A stretch of DNA of 32,501 nucleotides from Colwellia sp. 39_35_sub15_T18 (lineage in GTDB: Bacteria; Pseudomonadota; Gammaproteobacteria; Enterobacterales; Alteromonadaceae), in assembly GCA_002162675.1 (NCBI GenBank), contig MAAE01000065.1, forward strand, positions 1 through 32,501, given 5' to 3'. Below, piece by piece: positions 1 through 8,572 of this stretch. The notes under the pieces were generated by a model. It was not told the origin of the DNA. It searched no databases and saw only the letters and a list, made by a program, of their open reading frames with translations. The translations under genes were made by a program, and so were the position numbers. Every line of letters begins with the position of its first letter. Position 1 is the stretch's first letter.

Positions 1-670
1 TATAATAACTCGCTTGAGCAATCGCCCCTAATAAATCGGCATGTTCACCTTCAATAGCAATCACTTGCTCAAAAGCGGTGATAGCTTGAGCAAACTCACC
101 CGCTGACACTAATGTTTGCCCTAAGTTATACCAGGCTTCACTATCATCAGGGCTACCTTTTAGGTGTTGCTGCATCTTATCAATGTACGCTAGTATTTGT
201 TGTTGACGCATTTGTTCTTGTTGCTCAGCCGACATTGACTGCTGCGACGCATGGTTTGCAACAGGTGTAGTCATTAGCGCTTCTAAGGTGCCTTGTTTTA
301 GGTACAACGCCGTAGAAAAAACGACAATAAAAAAAGATAGGCTAATGGGCCAAATAACACTGAATGGTTTACTTAAATTAGCTACAGGTGTTGTTTGTTT
401 AGCTAAGTCGATATCTTGTAATAAACTGTTATCTAGCTCTGCTAATAAATATTGGTAATTTTCTTCGTCAATACCACCATCATGGAAATCTTTTTCAATT
501 TCAGCTTTATGCTCTTGATATAGCTTAATATTTGTTTCAGTACGTATATTCTGTTGAGTAGAGGCAACAATATCTGCACTTTGTTGCGTGCTATCTTGTT
601 TGAAAAATGGTCGCCAAATAACCGCTAACAACATGATAATAAATACCACAAGGATTAATACAAATTCCAT
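1..670 (-). CDS. ccmI: CcmI, cytochrome c maturation holo-synthase subunit (partial, C-terminus cut)
   Basis: I translated this from the minus strand; it starts at the ATG complementary to 668-670 and runs off the left edge. The product begins MEFVLILVVFIIMLLAVIW, an N-terminal membrane segment, followed by a charged cytoplasmic stretch, a second membrane segment near residues 108-125 and then a TPR-like section (WYNLGQTLVSAGEFAQAITA). That two-span plus TPR layout is the CcmI (CycH) architecture, which in this class of bacteria is a separate protein rather than fused to CcmH as in E. coli. CcmI binds apocytochrome c and delivers it to CcmF/CcmH for heme ligation. It follows ccmH by 9 bp and is the last visible gene of the ccmFGHI operon. 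Function is inferred from the family and context. Confidence 0.88.
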   Translation of the reverse strand, partial: MEFVLILVVFIIMLLAVIWRPFFKQDSTQQSADIVASTQQNIRTETNIKLYQEHKAEIEKDFHDGGIDEENYQYLLAELDNSLLQDIDLAKQTTPVANLSKPFSVIWPISLSFFIVVFSTALYLKQGTLEALMTTPVANHASQQSMSAEQQEQMRQQQILAYIDKMQQHLKGSPDDSEAWYNLGQTLVSAGEFAQAITAFEQVIAIEGEHADLLGAIAQASYY

Positions 671-679
671 AATAATGAT

Positions 680-1222
680 TTACTCTTTTTCTTTGCTTGC
701 TGAGGTTAATGGAGCAGCTGACGGTGAAGCGGGATGACTACTTTCATCAGCGTTATCCGCCAATAATTGCTTTAATTTTGCTTGTTGCTCGCTATTTAAT
801 GCTAACGCTGCTTTGCTGACCGGCTTTTTACGCAATATAACGATCACGACAATAACACCGATAAATATCAATAATATTGGACCAAACCAAAGAATATAGG
901 TAACACTAGATACGCGAGGTCGATACAGAACAAACTCACCGTAACGCGCCACCATAAAGTCAATTATCTCACTGTCCGCTTTACCTTGTTGCAATAATTC
1001 ATATAGCTCACGGCGTAAATCTTCCGCAATAGGTGAATTAGAGTCGGCTAAGTTTTGATTTTGACATTTAGGGCAACGTAGCTCTTTACTCAAGGCTTGA
1101 AAGCGCACTTTAGTCACTTCATCATTAAATTCAAAGGTTTCTACCGGGCTGGCATACACGGTATTACTGACCAACAAGTAAGAGACACTCAGCAGGGTAA
1201 TAAATAAAATTTTATTTAACAT
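680..1222 (-). CDS. ccmH: CcmH, thiol-disulfide component of cytochrome c maturation (short form)
   Basis: 180 aa. Residues 1-24 look like a signal peptide ending VYA. The diagnostic LRCPKCQNQ motif places the two redox cysteines at C50 and C53, and the following ADSNSPIA stretch is also typical. A membrane segment lies around residues 107-129, followed by a low-complexity Ala/Ser/Glu tail. CcmH reduces or holds the apocytochrome CXXCH cysteines on the periplasmic side before heme attachment. This is the short CcmH/CycL form, consistent with a separate ccmI next door; E. coli CcmH is a fusion about twice as long. It lies 3 bp after ccmG and 9 bp before ccmI, so it is certainly cotranscribed with them. 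Confidence 0.95.
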   Translation of the reverse strand: MLNKILFITLLSVSYLLVSNTVYASPVETFEFNDEVTKVRFQALSKELRCPKCQNQNLADSNSPIAEDLRRELYELLQQGKADSEIIDFMVARYGEFVLYRPRVSSVTYILWFGPILLIFIGVIVVIVILRKKPVSKAALALNSEQQAKLKQLLADNADESSHPASPSAAPLTSASKEKE

Positions 1223-1225
1223 TGG

Positions 1226-1786
1226 CTATATACCTTGTTGTTTTTCACTGATTAACTGTTTGATCAGCGGTTCAAACTCTTTGCGCCATACGCGAGTATC
1301 AATAGCGCCAGCGAAGCGTTTTCGAATAATACCATGGTGATCAATAACAAAAGTTTCTGGTGCGCCAAAAACACCTAAGTCTAATCCTAAAGTCCCTGCT
1401 TCATCAAAAATAGAAAATTGATAAGGATCTTTATAATTTGTTAACCATTGCATTGCCGCCATGCGCTCATCTTTATAATTTAAACCATAAAGTTTAACCT
1501 GCGCCTTTAACTTTGGATCGGTAGCAATATCAAGCAGGTATGGATGCTCATATTTACAGGTTGGACACCAAGTTGCCCAAACATTTAATAAAACAATATC
1601 GCCCGCTAAATCAACTTTCGTTACAACTTTATTAGCATTATTGAGGCTTGATAGCGAAAACTCAGGCATGGCTTTACCCACTAATGCAGACGGCATATCT
1701 TGTGGGTTTAATGACAAACCACGATAAAGCACCACACCTAAAGCAATAACTAAGATCAGGGGGAGAAAACGGATTATTTTATTCAC
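1226..1786 (-). CDS. ccmG: CcmG/DsbE, membrane-anchored thioredoxin-like protein
   Basis: 186 aa. An N-terminal membrane anchor (about residues 5-21) precedes a thioredoxin fold with active site WCPTC (C74, C77) in the context NVWATWCPTC, and the later FGAPETF segment carries the cis-proline typical of the family. CcmG keeps apocytochrome or CcmH cysteines reduced in the periplasm. The start codon is GTG (complement of 1784-1786) placed directly after the TAA stop of ccmF, with a GGAG ribosome binding site inside the end of ccmF, so translation is probably coupled. Length and motif match the family closely. Confidence 0.95.
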   Translation of the reverse strand: MNKIIRFLPLILVIALGVVLYRGLSLNPQDMPSALVGKAMPEFSLSSLNNANKVVTKVDLAGDIVLLNVWATWCPTCKYEHPYLLDIATDPKLKAQVKLYGLNYKDERMAAMQWLTNYKDPYQFSIFDEAGTLGLDLGVFGAPETFVIDHHGIIRKRFAGAIDTRVWRKEFEPLIKQLISEKQQGI

Positions 1787-3868
1787 TTAGGACAGCTCCG
1801 ACACAGTTTGAGTACTTGCCTTGGCATGGGCAACATTAGTGCCTAGCTCAAGACTACTGTTGTCCTCTGCAGTTTTTTTGACACCCTTTTTGACACCTTT
1901 TTTTACACGATAACGTTTATCCATAATAGCTAAAACACCGCCTAGCGCCATAAATAATGCTCCTAACCAAATCCAGCGCACAAAAGGCTTATAATGCACG
2001 CGAATTGCCCATGCGCCCTGACCTTGCTGATCATCAAGGGGATCGCCAAGTGCTACGTAAATATCGCGGAACAAGCCACCATCAATACCCGCTTCGGTCA
2101 TGCCCATAGTTTGCACGCGATAAGCGCGACGTTCAGGTTTTAATAGGGTAACAAACTCATCATTATGATAGATATTAATCTGCCCTTGTTCAGCGCTATA
2201 GTTTGGCCCTTCAACATGCTTAATACCATTAAATTCAATCTGATAGCCTGATATTTCAACACGTTCATGCAGTGCCATGCGCACATTGGTTTCACTTTCA
2301 TAACTTGATACTAACGTTACCCCAACAATAGTAACCGCAATACCTGCATGAGCAACTGTCATACCCCAATGGCTTAAACTCAACGTAGAGCGCTGCTTGT
2401 TTTTATTAGCGAATTGATTCAATAAGTCTTTAACAACCACCAAGAAAACCCATGACGCTAATGTCATCCCCATGGCAACTAAGGCATCGAATTCGCCGCC
2501 GTAAACAATAGGGAATAACACCCCAAAAACGATGCTGAATATTGAGGGTTTTACTAACTGTTTACGCAGCTCGCCTTTTTTCGCTTTCTTCCAGCGAATA
2601 AGGGGGCCAATACCCATGATAATAAATAAAAAGCTCATAATAGGCACAAATACCGCATTAAAGTACGGTGGGCCTACCGATATTTTTCCATAACCTAAAG
2701 CATCTACTAACAGCGGATATAATGTACCTAATAACACTGTGGTGGCCGCGATCACTAAAATAATGTTACACAAGAGTAATGCGGTTTCACGCGAATAAAG
2801 CGCAAAGCGACTAAAGCTCGCGACATTGCTGGCTCGAAAGGCATACAAGGTTAGCGAGCCGCCAACGGTAATAGCCAATATCACTAGAATAAAAATACCA
2901 CGCGAGGGATCTGCCGCAAATGAGTGCACAGAAGTAATAACGCCAGAGCGCACTAAAAACGTGCCTAACAAACTTAAGCTAAAGGCGAAAATAGCTAAGA
3001 GCACAGTCCAATTTCTAAACGTGCCACGCTTCTCTGTTACCGCTAAGGAATGAATTAACGCCGTACCAACAAGCCAGGGCATAAAAGAAGCATTTTCAAC
3101 CGGATCCCAAAACCACCAGCCACCCCAGCCAAGTTCGTAATAAGCCCACCAACTGCCGAGTGCGATACCTAAGGTTAAAAACATCCACGCGCCAATAGTC
3201 CAAGGACGAGACCAACGCGCCCAAGCGGCATCCATTTTACCCGACATTAGCGCCGCAACGGCAAAAGCAAAGGCAACCGCAAAACCAACATAACCTAAGT
3301 ACAATAATGGTGGGTGAATGATCAAGCCAATATCTTGTAATAATGGGTTTAAGTCACGCCCTTCCATCGGCACATTGGGCCAAAGACGTTCAAAGGGATT
3401 AGAGGTTAATAATGTAAAAGCGATAAAGCCGACTGCAATCATGCCCATAATAGACAATACGCGGGCGATAAACTCTTGTTCAATATCTTTTGAAAACTTA
3501 GCGACAGCCATAGTCCAAGCGGTTAATGAAAAAACCCAAAGTAATAATGAACCTTCGTGTCCGCCCCAAACCGCACTTATTTTAAAATAATATGGTAGAT
3601 GGGTATTAGAGTGGCTAGCAATATATTTTATCGAGAAGTCATCGACCACAAAGCTGTAAGCTAAAATTAAAATACTTATGGTGGTAAAAACAAACATGCC
3701 CAAAGTGAGTGGTTTGGCATAAGACATCAATTTTTGTTGCGCACTATGTACGCCTAATAATGGGATAACACTCAAACATAAAGCAAAAGCAAGCGCTATC
3801 ACCAAGGCAATGTGACCCAACTCAGGCATAAGTTGAGGAATTATTTGTGGTACCGTGTCAGGTATCAT
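1787..3868 (-). CDS. ccmF: CcmF, heme lyase subunit of cytochrome c maturation
   Basis: 693 aa polytopic membrane protein, first gene of the leftward operon. The tryptophan-rich WWD domain is visible at about residues 248-262 (WGGWWFWDPVEN), with conserved histidines such as H104 (WGGHEGS) and H185 (IIHPPLLY). CcmF with CcmH and CcmI takes heme from holo-CcmE and ligates it to apocytochrome c. The C-terminal cytoplasmic tail contains a duplicated GVKK motif and a polar extension before the stop; the DNA there (about 1873-1905) is a T-rich short direct repeat. The stop codon abuts the GTG of ccmG. The gene diverges from ccmA over a short promoter region. Confidence 0.96.
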   Translation of the reverse strand: MIPDTVPQIIPQLMPELGHIALVIALAFALCLSVIPLLGVHSAQQKLMSYAKPLTLGMFVFTTISILILAYSFVVDDFSIKYIASHSNTHLPYYFKISAVWGGHEGSLLLWVFSLTAWTMAVAKFSKDIEQEFIARVLSIMGMIAVGFIAFTLLTSNPFERLWPNVPMEGRDLNPLLQDIGLIIHPPLLYLGYVGFAVAFAFAVAALMSGKMDAAWARWSRPWTIGAWMFLTLGIALGSWWAYYELGWGGWWFWDPVENASFMPWLVGTALIHSLAVTEKRGTFRNWTVLLAIFAFSLSLLGTFLVRSGVITSVHSFAADPSRGIFILVILAITVGGSLTLYAFRASNVASFSRFALYSRETALLLCNIILVIAATTVLLGTLYPLLVDALGYGKISVGPPYFNAVFVPIMSFLFIIMGIGPLIRWKKAKKGELRKQLVKPSIFSIVFGVLFPIVYGGEFDALVAMGMTLASWVFLVVVKDLLNQFANKNKQRSTLSLSHWGMTVAHAGIAVTIVGVTLVSSYESETNVRMALHERVEISGYQIEFNGIKHVEGPNYSAEQGQINIYHNDEFVTLLKPERRAYRVQTMGMTEAGIDGGLFRDIYVALGDPLDDQQGQGAWAIRVHYKPFVRWIWLGALFMALGGVLAIMDKRYRVKKGVKKGVKKTAEDNSSLELGTNVAHAKASTQTVSELS

Positions 3869-3941
3869 TTACTTCTCCGAAAATATCATTAATAGCAGCA
3901 AACTACGTTTTGTAACACTTGCTTTATTAAATTACCGCGCA

Positions 3942-3950
3942 ATTCTAGCA
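3942..3950 (-). promoter_or_regulatory. Extended -10 promoter for ccmFGHI
   Basis: Read leftward, the sequence is TGCTAGAATTGCGC, an extended -10 (TGn-TAGAAT) about 75 bp before the ccmF ATG. No good -35 is present 17 bp upstream, which is acceptable for extended -10 promoters. Prediction from sequence only. Confidence 0.5.
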
Positions 3951-4060
3951 TACTTTTTTCAATGAAAAGGTGAATAGCTCAATTCAGTTGTCTGTGTGAA
4001 TTGTTTCTTAATGTTACAATTTTTGAAATAAGTAAATATGCTATTTTTATTGGCTGCTAT

Positions 4061-4069
4061 GGTATGATA
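4061..4069 (+). promoter_or_regulatory. Extended -10 promoter for ccmABCDE
   Basis: The sequence TGGTATGATATTGCGC is an extended -10 (TGn-TATGAT) and carries the same ATTGCGC discriminator as the divergent ccmF promoter. Transcription would begin near 4075. That would exclude the upstream ccmA starts at 4001 and 4064. Prediction only. Confidence 0.45.
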
Positions 4070-4183
4070 TTGCGCAAAGAGTTACACGACCCAAATCAAA
4101 AATTAACTGACAAACATCCGTTAGACTTGACAACATACAATGTTAATCGGCATTTAGACCGTAAAAATAGAGAAATAGCCACT

Positions 4184-4849
4184 TTGCCTGTAAATCCAAC
4201 AACTAACCAAGCCAAGCCTTTACTTAGCGCAGCAAACTTAACTTGCATTCGTGAAGAGCGCTTGTTGTTTGATCAACTAAACATTGAAATAAATGCTGGT
4301 GATATTGTGCAAGTTGAAGGGCCTAATGGTTCAGGAAAAACCAGCTTACTGCGCATTTTAGCTGGCCTTTCTCAACCTTTTGAGGGTGATGTTTTTTTTA
4401 ATAACCACGCGATTAATACCTGCAAAGAAGAATTCCATCAAGATTTACTCTATTTAGGTCATTTGCCTGGGGTAAAAGGCGAAATGTCGGCGCAAGAAAA
4501 CCTGTCCTTCAACCTTGCTCTACATGGTGCTAATGATAAAGAAGTTAATACCGAAGCAATACTTGCCGAGGTTAATCTTACCGGCTTTGAAGACAGCTTA
4601 GCTTCTCATTTAAGTGCGGGTCAGCATAGGCGAATATCACTAGCGCGCTTGTATCAATCAAAGGCACGTATCTGGATTTTAGATGAGCCTTTCACCGCTA
4701 TCGACAAGCAAGGTGTGCAAGCACTAGAGCAATTATTTAAAGTACATATTGCCCAAGGGGGTTGTGTTATTTTAACCACCCATCAAGATTTACTTACCTT
4801 TGCGCCACAGCAAGTAAAAAAAATCACTTTAGACTATGTCTTTGAATAA
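4184..4849 (+). CDS. ccmA: CcmA, ATPase subunit of the heme export/release ABC complex
   Basis: ABC-type ATPase with Walker [10 protein letters not shown], signature [14 protein letters not shown] and Walker B IWILDEPF. CcmA with CcmB and CcmC uses ATP to release heme-loaded CcmE from the CcmC-CcmD complex. The frame is open from 4001 (TTG; ATG at 4064), which would give 282 or 261 aa, whereas the family is usually about 205-215 aa and begins just before the LLSAANLTC segment. No ATG exists in frame after 4064 before the conserved core. I therefore place the start at the TTG at 4184 (221 aa), with weak ribosome-binding support (AGAGAA upstream). A TTG at 4127 is another option. The identity is certain; the start is not. 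Confidence 0.85.
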   Translation: MPVNPTTNQAKPLLSAANLTCIREERLLFDQLNIEINAGDIVQVEGPNGSGKTSLLRILAGLSQPFEGDVFFNNHAINTCKEEFHQDLLYLGHLPGVKGEMSAQENLSFNLALHGANDKEVNTEAILAEVNLTGFEDSLASHLSAGQHRRISLARLYQSKARIWILDEPFTAIDKQGVQALEQLFKVHIAQGGCVILTTHQDLLTFAPQQVKKITLDYVFE

Positions 4850-4921
4850 GAGCAGAGCAGTAAGTAATGCATAAAAATTTTCGAGTAGCAAAAGCACCAT
4901 TAAAAAATAATAGAGCCGCGT

Positions 4922-5611
4922 ATGCCCAGCGCTAATTTGTCTTATCGTGCTGTATTTGCTTTGGTGCTTAAACGCGATTTAACCATTGCCCTGCGCCATA
5001 AAGATGACATTATTAATCCACTGTTATTTTTTGTCATTGTGGTGACTTTATTTCCTTTAGGCATAGGCCCTGAAGCACAAACACTAAGCCGCATAGCACC
5101 GGGGATTATTTGGGTAGCAGCACTGTTAGCTACCTTGTTATCCTTAGATAGATTATTTAAATCAGATCATAATGACGGTTCATTAGAGCAAATGCTATTA
5201 AGCCCTCAGCCGATATTTATACTTGTGCTCGCTAAAATTGTTGCCCATTGGTTAATTACCGGCTTACCGCTTATTTTAGTGGCACCGCTGTTAGCTGTAC
5301 TGTTGCACCTGAATGAACAAAGCTATGGCGCGCTAATGCTGACACTATTGTTAGGCACACCGATATTGAGCTTGCTCGGTGCTATTGGTGTCGCGTTAAC
5401 CGTAGGTATCAAAAAAGGCGGTGTGTTATTGAGCTTACTTGTGCTGCCTTTATATATTCCGGTGTTAATTTTTGCCACCAGCGCTATTGATACTGCTGCA
5501 CTTGGTTTACCTTACAGCGGCCAGCTTGCTATAATAGCCGCACTATTTTTTGGCTCGTTAACACTTGCGCCTTTTGCCGTTGGCGCGGCATTAAAAGTCA
5601 GTACCAATTAG
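4922..5611 (+). CDS. ccmB: CcmB, membrane subunit of the heme ABC complex
   Basis: 229 aa hydrophobic protein with about six membrane segments. The NPLLFFVIVVTLFPLGIGPE and RIAPGIIWVAALLATLLSLD stretches and the DGSLEQMLL segment are typical of CcmB. It partners CcmA as the transmembrane domain. It follows ccmA by 72 bp, a longer gap than elsewhere in the operon. The gap contains only a 22-codon open frame (from 4867) that I do not consider a gene. Confidence 0.95.
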   Translation: MPSANLSYRAVFALVLKRDLTIALRHKDDIINPLLFFVIVVTLFPLGIGPEAQTLSRIAPGIIWVAALLATLLSLDRLFKSDHNDGSLEQMLLSPQPIFILVLAKIVAHWLITGLPLILVAPLLAVLLHLNEQSYGALMLTLLLGTPILSLLGAIGVALTVGIKKGGVLLSLLVLPLYIPVLIFATSAIDTAALGLPYSGQLAIIAALFFGSLTLAPFAVGAALKVSTN

Positions 5612-5673
5612 TATTAATATTAAAGATTAGAAAATATTAGTTTTCAACATTAAAGAAAAGAAGAGCATAATTT

Positions 5674-6438
5674 ATGTGGAAATGGTTACATCCTTACGCC
5701 AACCCCGAAGTGAGTTATCACTTTACCGGAAAACTTATCCCCTGGTTGAGCGCTTTAACCGCATTATTTTTGTCGATAGGCATTACTTGGGCACTCGCTT
5801 TTGCCCCGGCTGATTATCAACAAGGTGATAGCTTTCGTATATTTTACTTGCATGTGCCCGCCGCCTCGCTTTCTATGGGTATCTATGTGGGCATGGCAAT
5901 AGCCGCATTTACTTCCATGGTATGGCAGTTTAAATTAGCTGATGCTTCTGCCGCTGCCATGGCACCTGTGGGAGCAACTTTTACCGCCATTGCCTTAATT
6001 ACAGGAGCGGCGTGGGGAAAACCTATGTGGGGTACTTGGTGGATTTGGGATGCAAGATTAACCTCTGAATTAATTTTATTGTTTTTGTACCTTGGCGTGA
6101 TTGCCCTTCATAATGCCTTTGAAGATAAAAATTTAGCGGGCAAAGCCGCAGGCATTTTGACCTTAGTTGGTGTTATTAACATACCCATTATTAAATACTC
6201 GGTAGAGTGGTGGAACACCTTGCATCAAGGCTCAACCGTAAGCAAACTGGGCAAACCATCGATGTCAATTGATATGCTTTGGCCTTTCCTGTTTTGTTTT
6301 CTTGGTTTTGCTCTATTGGTGGCCACCATCATTTGCATCCGTTTTCGTAGTGAAATATTAGCGCGTAACAGTATTCGCCCTTGGGTTAGAGCCTTAGTTG
6401 CTGAGCACTTGTTGCAGGAGAAAAACAATGCAGTTTGA
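5674..6438 (+). CDS. ccmC: CcmC, heme-handling WWD-domain protein
   Basis: 254 aa with six predicted membrane segments. The WWD domain is at about residues 119-129 (WGTWWIWDARL), flanked by the conserved histidines H60 (YLHVPAA) and H184 (TLHQGST) that ligate heme. CcmC loads heme on CcmE with CcmD. The 3' end overlaps ccmD by 11 bp, indicating translational coupling. Confidence 0.96.
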   Translation: MWKWLHPYANPEVSYHFTGKLIPWLSALTALFLSIGITWALAFAPADYQQGDSFRIFYLHVPAASLSMGIYVGMAIAAFTSMVWQFKLADASAAAMAPVGATFTAIALITGAAWGKPMWGTWWIWDARLTSELILLFLYLGVIALHNAFEDKNLAGKAAGILTLVGVINIPIIKYSVEWWNTLHQGSTVSKLGKPSMSIDMLWPFLFCFLGFALLVATIICIRFRSEILARNSIRPWVRALVAEHLLQEKNNAV

Positions 6439-6673
6439 TAGTTTTAGTGCTTTCATCAATATGGGCGGCTATGGCTTTTATGTTTGGTTGTCTTTTGGGG
6501 TATCAACAGCGCTTATTTTAGCACTTATTGTTAGTTCTATGATGGCTCATACACAAGTAATCAAAGATATTGCCGTGCGCCAACAACGAGAAGCTAAATT
6601 ACGCCAAGTGCGTAGCAAGCATAAAGAAAATCAAAATTCCCAAACCAATACACCTAATGAGATAACCCAATGA
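6428..6673 (+). CDS. ccmD: CcmD, small membrane partner of CcmC
   Basis: 81 aa from the ATG at 6428, preceded by a clear AGGAG. An upstream in-frame ATG at 6398 lies deep in ccmC and has no such site, so I reject it. The protein has [13 protein letters not shown] leading into one membrane helix and a basic, glutamine-rich cytoplasmic tail, as in CcmD. It stabilises the CcmC-CcmE complex and helps release holo-CcmE. It overlaps ccmC by 11 bp and ccmE by 4 bp (ATGA). Confidence 0.92.
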   Translation: MQFDSFSAFINMGGYGFYVWLSFGVSTALILALIVSSMMAHTQVIKDIAVRQQREAKLRQVRSKHKENQNSQTNTPNEITQ

Positions 6674-7194
6674 ATCCACGTCGTAAAAAGCGCCTAACTA
6701 TCGTTGCTTCAATATTAATCGGTCTTGGAGTCGTTGCTGGTCTGGTGCTTTATGCACTGAGTCAAAACATTGATTTGTTTTACACGCCCTCTGAAATTAC
6801 TCAAGGTAAAAAAGATTCCGGCCTAAAGCCCAGCATTGGTCAACGTATTCGCATCGGCGGTTTAGTAGTACCTGATTCAGTTAAACGTGATCCAGACAAC
6901 TTAAAAGTAACCTTTAAATTATCTGATATGAAAATGCCCATCGTTTTCAATGCAAGCGATCCGATGATCTCGGTTTATTATGAAGGTATATTGCCCGACT
7001 TATTTCGCGAAGGCCAAGGCATTGTTGCTAATGGCACTTTAGCACGAAGCAACACCGGCAGTTTGCATATTGAAGCCAGTGAAGTATTAGCAAAACACGA
7101 TGAGAATTATATGCCCGCTGAGCTTGCTGATGCGGCAGGTAAAGATTATAAAAAATTAGAATATAGCGATAAGCAATTAGAAAGTAAGAATTAA
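6670..7194 (+). CDS. ccmE: CcmE, periplasmic heme chaperone
   Basis: 174 aa. An N-terminal membrane anchor (about residues 9-30) is followed by the OB-fold domain containing [14 protein letters not shown] and the heme-binding motif HDENY, with the covalent heme histidine at H143 and tyrosine Y147. CcmE receives heme from CcmC and transfers it to CcmF/H. The start ATG overlaps the ccmD stop (ATGA). Length and motifs match the classical His-type CcmE. It is the last gene of the rightward operon. Confidence 0.96.
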   Translation: MNPRRKKRLTIVASILIGLGVVAGLVLYALSQNIDLFYTPSEITQGKKDSGLKPSIGQRIRIGGLVVPDSVKRDPDNLKVTFKLSDMKMPIVFNASDPMISVYYEGILPDLFREGQGIVANGTLARSNTGSLHIEASEVLAKHDENYMPAELADAAGKDYKKLEYSDKQLESKN

Positions 7195-7207
7195 GATATG
7201 GCCATAG

Positions 7208-7289
7208 TTCACCACCGAGCAGTGGTGCTACATAGAGATTTTATTATTCTCGGTATAGTGCAGAGCACCTCGGTGCTCTCTGTGGTAAA
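7208..7289. repeat. Inverted-repeat element with two nested hairpins downstream of ccmE
   Basis: Outer ends TTCACCAC (7208) and GTGGTAAA (7282) are near inverted copies. Inside are a hairpin with 6-bp arms at 7210-7215/7222-7227 and an 8-bp perfect hairpin AGAGCACC/GGTGCTCT at 7262-7269/7272-7279. No T-run follows, so it is not a clean intrinsic terminator. It may still end or stabilise the ccm mRNA. It resembles short intergenic repeats; copy number in the genome cannot be seen here. Confidence 0.5.
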
Positions 7290-7321
7290 TATTTCTAAGC
7301 TGAATCAATATAAAATATCAA

Positions 7322-7380
7322 GGATAAATCCACTCCTATAATTCATTTATCGTCTTGATTGTAGGAGCGGTTTCAACCGC
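7322..7380. repeat. REP-like inverted pair between ccmE and folD
   Basis: The right half has GTAG followed by a perfect hairpin GCGGTT-TC-AACCGC (7367-7380), the layout of REP elements of the GTAG class. The left half (7322-7343) matches the reverse complement of 7357-7378 at 16 of 22 positions, so the two halves can fold on each other. The element sits between the convergent ccmE and folD ends. Confidence 0.5.
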
Positions 7381-7391
7381 AAGCTCTGGTT

Positions 7392-8270
7392 TTAACCATA
7401 TAGCTTAGCAGCTTCAAGGGTATTTTTTAGCAAACAAGCAATGGTCATTGGACCAACGCCACCAGGCACTGGTGTTATTGCTCCACAAACTTCGCTAACC
7501 GCATCAAAATCTACATCACCGACTAATTTCGCTTTAGCTGAGCCCTTTCCTTCAGAAGAGTCGGCTTCAATACGGTTAATACCGACATCAATCACGGTAG
7601 CGCCTTTTTTCACCCAACTTGCTTGCACAAAGTTAGCACGGCCAACCGCAGCAACTAAAATATCAGCTTGTTGACAAACTTCTGGTAAATTTTTTGTACG
7701 TGAATGGGCGATAGTAACGGTGCAATTTTCTTGTAACAACAATAGCGCAACGGGTTTGCCGACAATATTTGAGCGACCAATAACCACAGCATGTTGGCCT
7801 GATAAGTCATCACCTAAATGTTGCTTAGCTAAAATAATACAGCCTTGTGGCGTGCAGGGTACTAAAGCACCCGCTTCGCCATTAAGTAAGCGTCCTGAGT
7901 TCATGGCGTGAAAACCATCGACATCTTTTTCAGGGTTAATAGCCGATATCACTACACTTTCATCAATATGCTTTGGTAAAGGTAACTGCACCAAAATACC
8001 ATGAATTGAGGCATCATTATTTAATAGTGCTAACTGAGATAATAATGCGGTTTGGCTAGTATCAGCAGGCATTTTAATTTCATTTGAAATCATCCCTACT
8101 TCCATAGTTTGCTTGGCTTTATTACGCACATATACTTGGCTGGCAGGATCTTCCCCCACTAACACTACGGTTAAACTAGGCGTGATTCCTTTTGATTCTT
8201 TAAGTGCTTTAACTTCGTTTGCTAGTGCTACGCGCAGATCTGCTGCAGCTTGTTTTCCATCAATTATCAT
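7392..8270 (-). CDS. folD: FolD, bifunctional methylene-THF dehydrogenase/cyclohydrolase
   Basis: 292 aa, the usual length. The catalytic YVRNK segment (Y47, K51), the [12 protein letters not shown] signature, the NAD(P)-binding [14 protein letters not shown] stretch and the C-terminal [10 protein letters not shown] signature are all present. FolD interconverts 5,10-methylene-THF and 10-formyl-THF in the cytoplasm, supplying one-carbon units for purines and formyl-Met. It is a single gene, unrelated to its neighbours. The start is ATG (complement of 8268-8270) without a strong ribosome binding site. Its leader is a 13-bp tandem repeat. Confidence 0.97.
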   Translation of the reverse strand: MIIDGKQAAADLRVALANEVKALKESKGITPSLTVVLVGEDPASQVYVRNKAKQTMEVGMISNEIKMPADTSQTALLSQLALLNNDASIHGILVQLPLPKHIDESVVISAINPEKDVDGFHAMNSGRLLNGEAGALVPCTPQGCIILAKQHLGDDLSGQHAVVIGRSNIVGKPVALLLLQENCTVTIAHSRTKNLPEVCQQADILVAAVGRANFVQASWVKKGATVIDVGINRIEADSSEGKGSAKAKLVGDVDFDAVSEVCGAITPVPGGVGPMTIACLLKNTLEAAKLYG

Positions 8271-8287
8271 CAGTGTGCTGTTTTTTA

Positions 8288-8338
8288 TATTAAGTGTGAA
8301 TATTAAGTGTGAATATTAAGTGTGAATATTAAGTGTGA
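8288..8338. repeat. 13-bp tandem repeat, four copies, in the folD leader
   Basis: The unit TATTAAGTGTGAA occurs at 8288, 8301, 8314 and 8327; the last copy differs only in its final base. It starts 18 bp upstream of the folD start codon. Copies are otherwise identical, suggesting recent slippage expansion. Confidence 0.95.
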
Positions 8339-8362
8339 TTTAGCAAGCCTTATAAAGCAATG

Positions 8363-8572
8363 CTAGGCAACATAGTTGACCGATAAAATACGATCACCGA
8401 CCTTATTTAATATCTCAACTTCACCATCACACACTGCGATGATTGATTTACCGTCTTTAAAGTCTTGCGGAATAATGACTCGACCGTCTTCATTTTTATC
8501 AAAGGTTTTCACTTTATGATGCAGCTCTAAGCCGTCATCACAATAATATATAATCGTTACTTTACGTTGCAT
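8363..8572 (-). CDS. Small conserved hypothetical protein, TIGR02922-like
   Basis: 69 aa cytoplasmic protein with no signal or membrane segment. It begins MQRKVTIIYYCDDGLELHH and contains GRVIIPQDFKDGKSIIAVC and a short beta-rich C-terminus. I recognise it as resembling the TIGR02922 small protein family seen in Colwellia and Shewanella relatives, from memory rather than a search. Function unknown. It stands alone between folD and the nag operon terminator, with the same orientation as both. The start ATG (complement of 8570-8572) has only a weak upstream AAG. Confidence 0.65.
   Translation of the reverse strand: MQRKVTIIYYCDDGLELHHKVKTFDKNEDGRVIIPQDFKDGKSIIAVCDGEVEILNKVGDRILSVNYVA

Noticed and set aside
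2826..3590. + strand open frames within ccmF
   Set aside because: Opposite-strand shadows of a well-supported gene with no family resemblance.
4867..4935. 22-codon open frame in the ccmA-ccmB gap
   Set aside because: Overlaps the ccmB start out of frame and has no supporting features.
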